A DNA stretch of 64,000 nucleotides, from the NCBI GenBank assembly GCA_009777725.1, contig WRLG01000012.1:20631-84630 (forward strand). Reading direction: 5' to 3'. The notes under the pieces are model-generated. The model searched no databases. It was not told the origin of the DNA and saw only the letters and a program-made list of their open reading frames with translations. A program made the translations under genes and the position numbers. This stretch comes from Oscillospiraceae bacterium (GTDB taxonomy: Bacteria; Bacillota; Clostridia; Oscillospirales; Ruminococcaceae). This document shows positions 1-7,147 of this stretch, in pieces (the first letter of the stretch is position 1; each line of letters opens with the position of its first letter).

Positions 1-1
1 G

Positions 2-243
2 ATGTGTAACCCCAATTTTAAAGTGGTCGAATTTGACCACTTTAAAATTCAGTCGGGTTTACCGACATTCGTTTTAAGTGCAAAACAATGGATTGAGAAA
101 ACAGATAGAGTGGCTCGCCTATGCCGATGAAGCTGACCTATTGAATGTAGCATTGTTTGGTTGTACCGCGAAACAATGGCGAAACGAGAACACCGACCTT
201 GCAAAGAAAAGTAATATTCGCGATTATGCTTCTGTAAAGGAAC
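2..243 (+). pseudogene. KilA-N domain protein remnant, frameshifted and deleted
   Basis: Two neighbouring pieces in different frames read like parts of a KilA-N domain protein of the prophage or mobile-element type. Piece one, starting at the window edge, carries NPNFKVVEFDHFKIQSG and FVLSAKQWIEKT. Piece two (about 105-243, another frame) carries EWLAYADEADLLNVALFG and TAKQWRNENTDLAKK. In intact relatives as I remember them roughly 100 residues separate these two blocks and a further tail follows; both are missing. I infer an internal deletion near 100-110 and loss of the 3' end, leaving a dead gene just downstream of ispG. The part upstream of the window cannot be seen. Confidence 0.6.
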
Positions 244-301
244 TGTGGTATAATGTGATTCCCAAAAAATGCTTCAAACTAATATTTGCACAACTCCTTA
301 A

Positions 302-1342
302 TCATAAACAATTAATTTCATCAACAAGCGCGGAATATATATTTTCCTTTGGGATTTTTTTTATAATTTCTCCTTTTTTGAACAAAGCGGCTTCGTGCTT
401 GCCGCCTGCTATTCCTATATCGGCTTCCCGCGCTTCGCCCGGACCGTTTACCTCGCAGCCCATTACCGCGACGGTCAGTGACTTGCCAATATCCGCCGTT
501 GCTTCTTCGATTCTTTCTGCAAGCTCAATCACATCTATATTTGCGCGCCCGCAGGTCGGGCAGGCTATTACATTTACGCCTCCGCGCAGACCGATTGCTT
601 TCAGCAGGCATTGCGCGGCGTGAATCTCCTTGACAGGGTCGGCGGCGAGTGATATGCGGATTGTTTCGCCGATTCCGTCCAAAAGGAGCGAACCGATTCC
701 GGCGGCGGATTTAATCATGCCTGTCTGCTCCGTCCCCGCTTCGGTAACCCCCAAGTGCAACGGATAAGGGCAACGCTCCGCCAGCAGTCTGTTCGCGGTT
801 ACCATAGTTTTAACATCGGAGGCTTTGAGCGACATTACAATCGCGTCAAAATCGCAGTTTTCAAGAAGCTTTGCGTGCCGCAGGGCACTTTCAACCAAAG
901 CCTCGGCGGTCGGCGCGCCGTATTTTTTCAGTAGAACCCTTTCAAGCGAGCCGGAGTTAACCCCAATCCGAATCGGTATTTTCTTATTTCTGCAAGCATT
1001 AGCGACAAGCTTGACATTCTCCGCACTGCCGATATTGCCGGGGTTTATGCGTATTTTATCAATGCCCGCCTCAACACATTCCAAAGCAATGCGGTAATCA
1101 AAATGAATATCAGCGACCAGCGGAATTTTTATTTTCTCCTTGATTGCAGGTATAAGCCTCACGTCCTCTAAAGAGGGCACAGCTACGCGCAGGATTTCAC
1201 AGCCCGCCTCTTCAAGCAAAACCGCTTGGCGGATATTCCCCTCAATATTATTAGGCTTTTCATTAAGCATAGATTGGATATATACTCTTTTTCCGTCAAG
1301 GGTTAGATTACCAACTTTGACGGGTTTGAATTTATTTCTCAA
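302..1342 (-). CDS. ispG: 4-hydroxy-3-methylbut-2-enyl diphosphate synthase IspG
   Basis: Penultimate enzyme of the MEP isoprenoid pathway: a cytoplasmic [4Fe-4S] enzyme converting methylerythritol cyclodiphosphate to HMBPP. The 346-residue protein has the N-terminal TIM-barrel half (VADIHFDYRIALE, RINPGNIG) and the C-terminal iron-sulfur half with CPTCGR (Cys261, Cys264) and GCEVNGPGEA (Cys296, Glu303), the expected cluster ligands. Length is normal for the short bacterial form. The start is a TTG; AGGGG sits 8 nt upstream of it, which supports this choice. It lies downstream of rseP, a common Firmicutes arrangement, but here a PIN toxin-antitoxin pair separates the two. Confidence 0.96.
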   Translation of the reverse strand: MRNKFKPVKVGNLTLDGKRVYIQSMLNEKPNNIEGNIRQAVLLEEAGCEILRVAVPSLEDVRLIPAIKEKIKIPLVADIHFDYRIALECVEAGIDKIRINPGNIGSAENVKLVANACRNKKIPIRIGVNSGSLERVLLKKYGAPTAEALVESALRHAKLLENCDFDAIVMSLKASDVKTMVTANRLLAERCPYPLHLGVTEAGTEQTGMIKSAAGIGSLLLDGIGETIRISLAADPVKEIHAAQCLLKAIGLRGGVNVIACPTCGRANIDVIELAERIEEATADIGKSLTVAVMGCEVNGPGEAREADIGIAGGKHEAALFKKGEIIKKIPKENIYSALVDEINCL

Positions 1343-1392
1343 AGTTAAAAACCCCTAACTTACTTTCTTACTTAAAGATGCTAAACGGGCTC

Positions 1393-1803
1393 TTAATTAA
1401 ACGGATTTACGATTTTCAATTTTCCCCCAATAGTTTGACCATTTGCCATATCTTCCGAATACAAAATGCTGCAATTGCTTTCCAACGCTGATGAAAGCAT
1501 AAGACAATCGAAAAATGAAAAACCATATCGTTCTTTTAGGCTAAGAGCGTTCAATGCAGTTTGTCGTTGAACAAGCCTAACTTCGCAGATATTATAAATA
1601 TCATTTACAATTTTCTTTACATCCTCAAACGGCGTTTGAATTTTCCTTGTCAACACATTACATATTTCGTTTATTGCTTGTGTGCTTGTAACGCAAGCGT
1701 AGCTATCCAGCAGAGATAAACATGACTCTCTCTTTTGCGGTTCTGAAGCCGCATACATATAAATGAATATGTTCGTGTCAAGGAAAACTTTACCTGCGTT
1801 CAT
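1393..1803 (-). CDS. PIN-domain toxin (VapC-like ribonuclease)
   Basis: A 136-residue PIN-domain protein, probably the RNase toxin of a type II toxin-antitoxin pair. The acidic active-site residues are visible in order: LDTNIFIY near the N-terminus, NEICN in the middle, FFDCLMLSSAL, and a late YSEDM. The ATG at 1803 is chosen because it places the start directly before the core strand KVFLDTN and overlaps the end of the upstream antitoxin gene by 14 bases, the usual coupling. It is encoded between rseP and ispG, in the same direction, so it is probably co-transcribed with them. The target RNA cannot be read from sequence. Confidence 0.85.
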   Translation of the reverse strand: MNAGKVFLDTNIFIYMYAASEPQKRESCLSLLDSYACVTSTQAINEICNVLTRKIQTPFEDVKKIVNDIYNICEVRLVQRQTALNALSLKERYGFSFFDCLMLSSALESNCSILYSEDMANGQTIGGKLKIVNPFN

Positions 1804-1987
1804 TTGCTTCCTCCCTGTTCCACTTCCAACCGCTTGTATCAATTCGGATAGGGGATAATAATTCCCTTTTCTTGATGGGGCTCTCTGCTATTTCACATAC
1901 GGTTATTTCAACAAGCTTATTCATGAATTCCTGCGGTAACGCAATAACGCCGTTTTCCGCTACCGTATTAAATCTATATGCCTCCAT
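1790..1987 (-). CDS. Antitoxin partner of the PIN toxin
   Basis: A 65-residue protein starting MEAYRFNTVAENGVIALP, which looks like the short DNA-binding/antitoxin proteins that precede PIN toxins (a strand-rich N-terminus like AbrB/MazE types, then a basic, tryptophan-containing tail WKWNREEANERR). ATG at 1987 is preceded by AAAGGAG at good spacing. It begins 25 bases after the rseP stop and overlaps the toxin by 14 bases. By analogy it neutralises the toxin and may repress the pair. I cannot name the exact antitoxin family. Confidence 0.65.
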   Translation of the reverse strand: MEAYRFNTVAENGVIALPQEFMNKLVEITVCEIAESPIKKRELLSPIRIDTSGWKWNREEANERR

Positions 1988-2012
1988 GGTAACGCTCCTT
2001 TCAAAAATTGAT

Positions 2013-3062
2013 TTAACCTCCGACAATTTTCCCAATATCATTAAACGTAACAACAATCATCAGGAGAATCAATAGGGCGAAGCCGATGAAGTGGATTGTT
2101 CCTTCTGTTTCGGCTTTAAGCTGTTTTCCCCGTATTCCCTCAATGAGCAGAAAGACGATTCTCCCACCGTCAAGTGCGGGAATCGGGAGTAGGTTGAACA
2201 TGCCGATATTTATTGTAATCAGCGCGGCAATGTCAATTAAGATTTTTGAATTAAAACCTTGGCTTTCGGCGACATCGCTTATAATGGTTACGATTCCGAC
2301 AGGACCCTGCAGGTCGTTTATACCGTATTTTCCTTGAATAATATCTCCGAGCGACATGATTACAATCCTCGCGTAATATGCCGTTTCCTTAAAGGAGTAG
2401 ATAAACACCTGCGCCGCGTTGATGTTCTCCAGCCTTGTCACTCTGAAATTATATCTCAAAACCTGCCTGCCTGTTTCGGGGTCGGTTTCCATATCAAAGC
2501 GAACGCCGTTTAACGCAATTTTTTCGCCCCCGCGCTCTACAACCATATCGGCAACGCCGTTTTCGGCATTTGACAGCTGATAGGAAAGGTCGCCGATTGT
2601 GAAGATGCGCCTGTTATTAATCTTTAAAATAGTATCATCGACCTGCAAGCCGTATTCTCTGCAAAGTGCGTCCTCGGCAATCCAGATTATTTTTGCGATT
2701 ACGGCTTCGCGGGAGTGCGCCGTAGCGAACAAAACGATTACAAAGCCCAGCAGGATATTCAAAACCGCACCCGCCGCCATGACGGCTATTCTCGGCGGAA
2801 CAGGCTTTTTGCGGAAGGAATCCTCGCTCTCGCGTTCCTCGTCCTCCCCTAACGCGCAAAAGCCGCCGATTGGCAACAGACGAAGCGTAAAAAGCGTTTG
2901 TTCCCCTTGGCGCTTGAATATGGCGGGACCCATCCCTATTGCGAATTCATCTACCCTAATGCCGAATTTACGCGCCGTAAGAAAATGCCCCAACTCATGA
3001 ACGATAATAATTACGCCGAATACTAACACCGCGAAAAGTATTGATAAAAATGTAATACTCAT
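2013..3062 (-). CDS. rseP: Site-2 intramembrane zinc metalloprotease RseP
   Basis: Membrane protease of the M50 family that cleaves anti-sigma factors and signal-peptide remnants within the membrane. The zinc site HELGH lies in the first transmembrane helix (His22, Glu23, His26 counting from ATG 3062), a second motif LDGGR lies near the C-terminus, and a PDZ domain occupies the middle (GLQVDDTILKINNRRI, then FTIGDL). About four membrane segments are evident. An in-frame TTG at 3098 would add 12 residues; the ATG at 3062 directly before the first helix is preferred, though its ribosome site is weak. It follows trpA by about 60 bases and precedes the toxin-antitoxin pair and ispG. Confidence 0.93.
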   Translation of the reverse strand: MSITFLSILFAVLVFGVIIIVHELGHFLTARKFGIRVDEFAIGMGPAIFKRQGEQTLFTLRLLPIGGFCALGEDEERESEDSFRKKPVPPRIAVMAAGAVLNILLGFVIVLFATAHSREAVIAKIIWIAEDALCREYGLQVDDTILKINNRRIFTIGDLSYQLSNAENGVADMVVERGGEKIALNGVRFDMETDPETGRQVLRYNFRVTRLENINAAQVFIYSFKETAYYARIVIMSLGDIIQGKYGINDLQGPVGIVTIISDVAESQGFNSKILIDIAALITINIGMFNLLPIPALDGGRIVFLLIEGIRGKQLKAETEGTIHFIGFALLILLMIVVTFNDIGKIVGG

Positions 3063-3124
3063 AAAAAATAAAAAACCCCAATCATTTATAGTTAACAATT
3101 ATTTATTTAATTCTATGCTTGGCT

Positions 3125-3895
3125 TTAGCGCAAATTGCTTTTAATTGTTGAAACAAATTGTTTTACGGGCTCTACGCTGTCCGTGCCGTGCTCGGCTATG
3201 ATTTTTACGATTGCAGAGCCGACGATTACGCCGTCGGAAATGTCAGCCATAGCGCGCGCCTGCTCGGGGGTTGATATGCCGAAGCCTATAGCGCAGGGGG
3301 TTTCGGTAATCCGCTTAATTTGGTTGATGACACCGCCTATATCCGCGCTTATATCGCTCCTCACTCCCGTAACGCCCAGCGATGATACGCAATACAAAAA
3401 GCCCTCCGATTCCTTAGCAATCACCTCAATCCGAGCCTCGGAGGTGGGAGCTATTAACGAAATTTGCGTTATGCCGTACTTTTTACATTCCTCTGAAATC
3501 TCGCCCCGTTCCTCAAAAGGCAGGTCGGGGACAATCACGCCGTCAATCCCGCAATCGGCACATTTTTCCATAAACCGTTCCGTTCCGTAAGCGAATACGG
3601 GGTTTATGTAGGTCATAAACAAAAGCGGGAGCGTTACCCTTTGCCGCGCTCTTTTAACCATTTCAAACAGCTTGTCAACGGTGCAACCGTTTGCCAGCGC
3701 GCGCTCATCTGCCTGCTGGATTACAATTCCCTCCGCCACGGGGTCGGAAAACGGAATTCCGATTTCTATTATATCAACACCCGCCTCAGCCATAGCATAA
3801 ATAAGCCTTTCGGTGGTTTCAATATCCGGGTCGCCGCCTGTTATAAATGTTATAAATGCTTTTTTGCCCTCAAAAGCTTTGCTGATTCTATTCAT
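3125..3895 (-). CDS. trpA: Tryptophan synthase alpha chain
   Basis: Cleaves indole-3-glycerol phosphate to indole, which is channelled to TrpB; cytoplasmic TIM barrel of 256 residues. The catalytic Glu is in EIGIPFSDP (Glu44 here). The second catalytic acid, Asp in the LADG motif of the Salmonella enzyme, is Glu55 here in VAEG, a substitution I know from other Firmicutes. GFGIS and GVIVGSAIVK form the phosphate site. No trpB or other trp genes are in the window; trpA heads a unit with rseP and ispG behind a consensus promoter at 3955-3983. ATG 3895 has AAAGGGAG upstream. Confidence 0.95.
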   Translation of the reverse strand: MNRISKAFEGKKAFITFITGGDPDIETTERLIYAMAEAGVDIIEIGIPFSDPVAEGIVIQQADERALANGCTVDKLFEMVKRARQRVTLPLLFMTYINPVFAYGTERFMEKCADCGIDGVIVPDLPFEERGEISEECKKYGITQISLIAPTSEARIEVIAKESEGFLYCVSSLGVTGVRSDISADIGGVINQIKRITETPCAIGFGISTPEQARAMADISDGVIVGSAIVKIIAEHGTDSVEPVKQFVSTIKSNLR

Positions 3896-3925
3896 TTTTA
3901 TATACTCCCTTTAATAATAAACAAT

Positions 3926-3951
3926 AAACAGTTAACCACGATTAACTGTTT
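3926..3951. promoter_or_regulatory. 10-bp-arm inverted repeat at the trpA transcription start
   Basis: Perfect arms AAACAGTTAA and TTAACTGTTT with a 6-base loop, immediately downstream of the trpA -10 box. It could be an operator or an mRNA 5' hairpin. Only one arm is kept at the second promoter copy upstream of the HicB-like gene. Confidence 0.5.
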
Positions 3952-3987
3952 ACTATTATACAATGTTTAGGCTGTTATGTCAATACC
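3938..3987. repeat. 50-bp direct repeat, copy 1 (promoter duplication)
   Basis: Matches 4200-4249 at 46 of 50 positions, offset 262 bases, same orientation. Each copy contains a complete minus-strand promoter. The HicB-like gene fills the space between the copies. Confidence 0.9.
3955..3983 (-). promoter_or_regulatory. Promoter of trpA (copy 1 of a duplicated promoter)
   Basis: TTGACA and TATAAT with a 17-base spacer on the minus strand, full sigma-A consensus. The start point would be near 3948, about 50 bases before the trpA ATG. The HicB-like gene's TGA stop lies inside this -35 box. Confidence 0.85.
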
Positions 3988-4153
3988 CCAGCTTTTGCAT
4001 TAATGCCTCTTGCGCCATTTCTAAAGCATGTTCTAAATTATCTCCGCAAGTTGCACAGCCATCGAGGTCGGGATAAATAACGGAATATTCCCCTTTATCT
4101 TCAGGAATAAAGATTGCCGGATATATCGTTTTCATTAATTCTTTACCTGTCAT
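3980..4153 (-). CDS. Short HicB-like antitoxin protein
   Basis: A 57-residue protein with the HicB N-terminal pattern: YPAIFIPEDKGEYSVIYPDL, then DGCATCGDNLEHALEMA. HicB proteins fold as a degenerate RNase H-like domain and neutralise HicA RNases. Here only that domain is present, with no C-terminal DNA-binding domain, and there is no hicA next to it, so it is an orphan or solitary regulator. ATG 4153 has AAGGAG 9 bases upstream. The gene has its own consensus promoter (4217-4245) and its stop codon overlaps the -35 box of the trpA promoter. Confidence 0.75.
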   Translation of the reverse strand: MTGKELMKTIYPAIFIPEDKGEYSVIYPDLDGCATCGDNLEHALEMAQEALMQKLGY

Positions 4154-4199
4154 GCTTAATGCTCCTTGTATTAATGCTTATTAAAGTTTCATCATATAA

Positions 4200-4249
4200 A
4201 CGATTAACTGTTTATTATTATACAATGTTCGGGTTGTTATGTCAATACC
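4200..4249. repeat. 50-bp direct repeat, copy 2 (promoter duplication)
   Basis: Partner of 3938-3987; four mismatches, none in the promoter hexamers or the spacer length. Confidence 0.9.
4217..4245 (-). promoter_or_regulatory. Promoter of the HicB-like gene
   Basis: TTGACA, 17 bases, TATAAT on the minus strand, in the second copy of the repeated promoter block. It reads into the HicB-like gene and probably on into trpA. Confidence 0.8.
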
Positions 4250-4268
4250 TATTAAATCAATTAACAAA

Positions 4269-4301
4269 AGGAACTGCCAAATTTATTATTTGACAGTTCC
4301 T
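4269..4301 (-). terminator. Hairpin downstream of the ROCO gene
   Basis: Arms AGGAACTG and CAGTTCCT extended by CAAAT/ATTTG around one mismatch, loop about 5 bases; followed on the minus strand by TTTTG. A likely intrinsic terminator for the ROCO transcript, though the T-run is short. Confidence 0.6.
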
Positions 4302-4382
4302 AAATCTTATGATGTTTTTATAAGTTCTGCTATAACTGTGCACCCTATCTGTTTTGCTATGTCATAGCCCTCTTTGACAAAG

Positions 4383-6482
4383 TCATTTATCAATAATGCC
4401 CTTTGTTATGCCTTTAAACGCCGATTCAACAGCCGCATTAAGCACTACTGTTATAAATTTAACAAGTTTTCCACCTCTTATCCTTACTTCCGTATATGAT
4501 GTAAAGTTATACTCTTTAAGCAATTTATCAATAATAAACTCTAATGACTGTTTGTATTCCTCTTTGTTAACTCCCCAAACAGTCATTTGAATACGTGTAT
4601 TATTGGGGTTGAGCTCAACCAGAGCACTTGCTTCTTTGTCTGTTAAAACCATTCCCGTTTGCCAAACCGCCGACATTTCATCTTTTCCTTTTATATCATT
4701 TTTGTTCGCACAAATGTATCGATTAAAGAAATTGGCAGGGAATTCCTGAAGGTCTTCCCTCTCCACATAAGTGACAAGGCAGTCGGGTTCTATATCAACG
4801 GTTATATTCTTTGGTTTTGATTGTGATGCCGCACAGGGAACAATAAGTCCGCGTATACCATCTTTATTGCGAAATCCGATTTTATAATGCTTCATTAAAT
4901 CAAGGATATACCTATCCTTTCCTATAGGGTAAATTCCGCGTTCGTCAGAAAAAACAACATCAAGTTCAGAATATTTAATAAACTTTGATTTCTTTTCCGC
5001 CATATAGTCTACCACTTTGTACACACCGTGGCTAATCCAATAGGGGTTAAGAACAGCATCTTCCATAAAATCATAACTCAAAGCTATGCCTAATGTATTG
5101 AATAATTTTATAGCACGTTCTTGCTCTTTTTTAATAGTTATTTTATGTTTTATCAAAATTCTTTCCAAGTCACCTCTACTTAAAATTTGGTTATCTTTAA
5201 ATACGCTACTCAATTCCTTTATAGCATTGTTGTCATCTTTCCCGAAAACTTGATGTCCGACAGATTCTATGTAGACCGATAAATCATTTTTAAATGCGGT
5301 TATACTTTCAAAGCCCGTGTCGACATTGAAACTGTAAATTTCCTGTATCAACGACTTATATTCGCCGTCTTTAAAAGTATCATAATCCTCCGCATTCTGC
5401 TCGCTGTTATCAAATTCATTTATAACAATAAACACCTTGGCTTTATTTTCCGAATATATGCGTATGGTGTCAAGCCAATAGTTTGTTTTGCTAATGTTGC
5501 GGTGGTCTTCGCATCTGGCACTTATGACAAGAATATATACGCAATTTTCCGTCATAAAACACCTATGCGAAGCATGATAAAACACCTGCCCGCCAAAATC
5601 CCAAACTCGTGTTTTAATACCATTGCAGTCTAATACAACATCGGTATCAACACCATGAGTAGTGTCTTTGGGGTCAGTGTAGCTGTTATCTCCGTTAAGC
5701 CGCTTTACAAGCGTTGTTTTTCCCGCCCCTGCCGAGCCGAGAATTATCAACCTCGTTTCCCTCCGCGAAAAAGTCAAACCTTGCCTTTCCGCATTTTCAA
5801 GATATTCAGCAACCGCCGCCGCCCCCTGTTCCCGTATCGCTTTCGGAACACTTAATCGGCGTTCTAACGCTTCTTTATCAACCACAAATCCGCTTTTGAA
5901 AATATCTTCGTATAATTTCCCCCAATATTCACAGCCGTTATCTTGCAGAGCATTTTGAAATTTATTCCAAATATTGCCGTATATGCTTATGTCGTTATTG
6001 AATTGATTGTAGTTATTTTCTTTGATTAGGCTTAAATCGCTTAGGATTATATCTTGTAAATTAACATTACATTTTCGAGCGGCGTAGGCGGCGTGGTAGG
6101 AGGAGTGGGGGGCGGCGACGGCGTTGATGGAAGCGCAGGCGACGGCGTTGACGGCGTGGTAGGCGTAGGAGGCGGTGCAGGCGTCGGCGACGTGGGGGAT
6201 ATAGGCAACGCCGGGGTTGGTGGAGGAGAAGGAGAAGCAGTCGGCATAGTCATTGCCGTAGTCGGCTTGTAAATAAGTATCCAAAGCATTTAAAACAGAA
6301 TAGATATACCTTTGTTTTAAATGCTTTTTCCAAAAACTAAAATGCCCCCTCGCTCCCAAAAACGGCAAAGCCCTTACAGCACAAAGCCATTCGAAAAATA
6401 TCTGCTTGTCATAGTGTAAATTCTCGATTCCGTTACTAATCTGTTTTTCAAAATCTGCCCCTTTCACAACCCCTAAAGCCAT
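4383..6482 (-). CDS. ROCO-family GTPase (Roc-COR protein)
   Basis: A 699-residue protein with a Ras-of-complex GTPase domain: P-loop GSAGAGKT (249-256), THGVDT (275-280), DFGGQ (295-299) followed by VFYHASHRCF, and the guanine motif NEFD (355-358). The region from about 430 on is the expected place for the COR dimerisation domain. The N-terminal 240 residues are not a leucine-rich repeat: they include a short alanine/tyrosine/histidine-rich tract (about 100-137) encoded by unusually GC-rich DNA. ROCO proteins are GTP-driven switches; the partner here is unknown. ATG 6482 has AAGGATG upstream, and a small membrane protein gene precedes it by 15 bases, so the two form an operon that faces away from mcrBC. 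Confidence 0.85.
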   Translation of the reverse strand: MALGVVKGADFEKQISNGIENLHYDKQIFFEWLCAVRALPFLGARGHFSFWKKHLKQRYIYSVLNALDTYLQADYGNDYADCFSFSSTNPGVAYIPHVADACTASYAYHAVNAVACASINAVAAPHSSYHAAYAARKCNVNLQDIILSDLSLIKENNYNQFNNDISIYGNIWNKFQNALQDNGCEYWGKLYEDIFKSGFVVDKEALERRLSVPKAIREQGAAAVAEYLENAERQGLTFSRRETRLIILGSAGAGKTTLVKRLNGDNSYTDPKDTTHGVDTDVVLDCNGIKTRVWDFGGQVFYHASHRCFMTENCVYILVISARCEDHRNISKTNYWLDTIRIYSENKAKVFIVINEFDNSEQNAEDYDTFKDGEYKSLIQEIYSFNVDTGFESITAFKNDLSVYIESVGHQVFGKDDNNAIKELSSVFKDNQILSRGDLERILIKHKITIKKEQERAIKLFNTLGIALSYDFMEDAVLNPYWISHGVYKVVDYMAEKKSKFIKYSELDVVFSDERGIYPIGKDRYILDLMKHYKIGFRNKDGIRGLIVPCAASQSKPKNITVDIEPDCLVTYVEREDLQEFPANFFNRYICANKNDIKGKDEMSAVWQTGMVLTDKEASALVELNPNNTRIQMTVWGVNKEEYKQSLEFIIDKLLKEYNFTSYTEVRIRGGKLVKFITVVLNAAVESAFKGITKGIIDK
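6070..6210. repeat. GC-rich low-complexity tract inside the ROCO gene
   Basis: Irregular copies of GGCGTAGG, GGCGACGGCG and GCGTGGTAGG in a gene that is otherwise AT-rich. On the coding strand it gives the Ala-rich stretch with recurring YHAVNAVA and YHAAYAA units. Confidence 0.7.
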
Positions 6483-6497
6483 ATTTACACATCCTTT

Positions 6498-6770
6498 TTA
6501 TTTTTTGTATTTATTCAGTCGCTCTGCTTGATTTTGTTTATTATGCTTGAAGAGTTCTTCCTCGCTCATAAACGGTTCAAGGCTTTCAATTGTAACTTCA
6601 TTTATATTTTGATAAACAACCTTTTCTTTCCCAAGCACATAATGCGGGTAACCGCCTATTATATTTTTGATAAAAATCAAAGCACACAGAAGAGCGGCAA
6701 GGATAAAAAGCGCGATTATTATTTTTTTAAACAAAACAACCGAAACACCGAATATTTTCTTTTTAACCAT
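6498..6770 (-). CDS. Small single-pass membrane protein
   Basis: A 90-residue protein with a basic N-terminus (MVKKKIFG), one long hydrophobic helix at about residues 10-36, and a hydrophilic, charged C-terminal half ending RLNKYKK, so probably N-in with an outside C-terminal domain. I do not recognise a family. It is the first gene of the ROCO operon, 15 bases upstream of the GTPase, behind a consensus promoter. A membrane partner or sensor for the ROCO protein is an inference from position only. The ATG at 6770 is chosen because the reading frame upstream is not protein-like; the ribosome site is weak. Confidence 0.7.
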   Translation of the reverse strand: MVKKKIFGVSVVLFKKIIIALFILAALLCALIFIKNIIGGYPHYVLGKEKVVYQNINEVTIESLEPFMSEEELFKHNKQNQAERLNKYKK

Positions 6771-6815
6771 AATTAACCATCGCACTCTCAATCCGTTTTT
6801 TTTATTGCTAGTTAT

Positions 6816-6844
6816 ATTATAACGGATGTTGGGTGAAATGTCAA
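6816..6844 (-). promoter_or_regulatory. Promoter of the ROCO operon
   Basis: TTGACA, 17 bases, TATAAT on the minus strand; start point about 40 bases before the ATG at 6770. Confidence 0.85.
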
Positions 6845-7073
6845 GCGGCACAAGAAGTGATAAAGTGATAAGGTGTATGTGTCAATATTTACGCTGACAA
6901 AGTGTATTTTGACAAAAACCGGCTTAATGAATTATCTTTGCCGAGCTTGCCATGTTAGCTTTTTTTACTGGTGATTTGCATTGTTAATTGTTATTTCATA
7001 GCGTTCTATTTGTACATAATCACCTACATAACGCGGTTTTTTTGTATATAAGCTAAAATTCATAAAAAAGTCA

Positions 7074-7102
7074 TTGAAATTGGAAAAATAATATGTTAAT
7101 AT
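7074..7102 (+). promoter_or_regulatory. Probable promoter of mcrBC
   Basis: TTGAAA, 17 bases, TAATAT on the plus strand, 46 bases before the mcrB ATG. In the rest of the 377-base divergent gap (6771-7147) I see only the ROCO promoter and a possible weak plus-strand promoter (TTGACA at 6914 with TTATCT 17 bases on). Confidence 0.55.
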
Positions 7103-7147
7103 ATATAAAGTAAAGCGATAACGTATTTTAATCAAAGGGGATAATAT

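Noticed and set aside
6047..6289. Minus-strand Pro/Ser/Thr-rich 80-codon frame
   Set aside because: Alternative frame of the GC-rich tract in the ROCO gene, which explains the composition.
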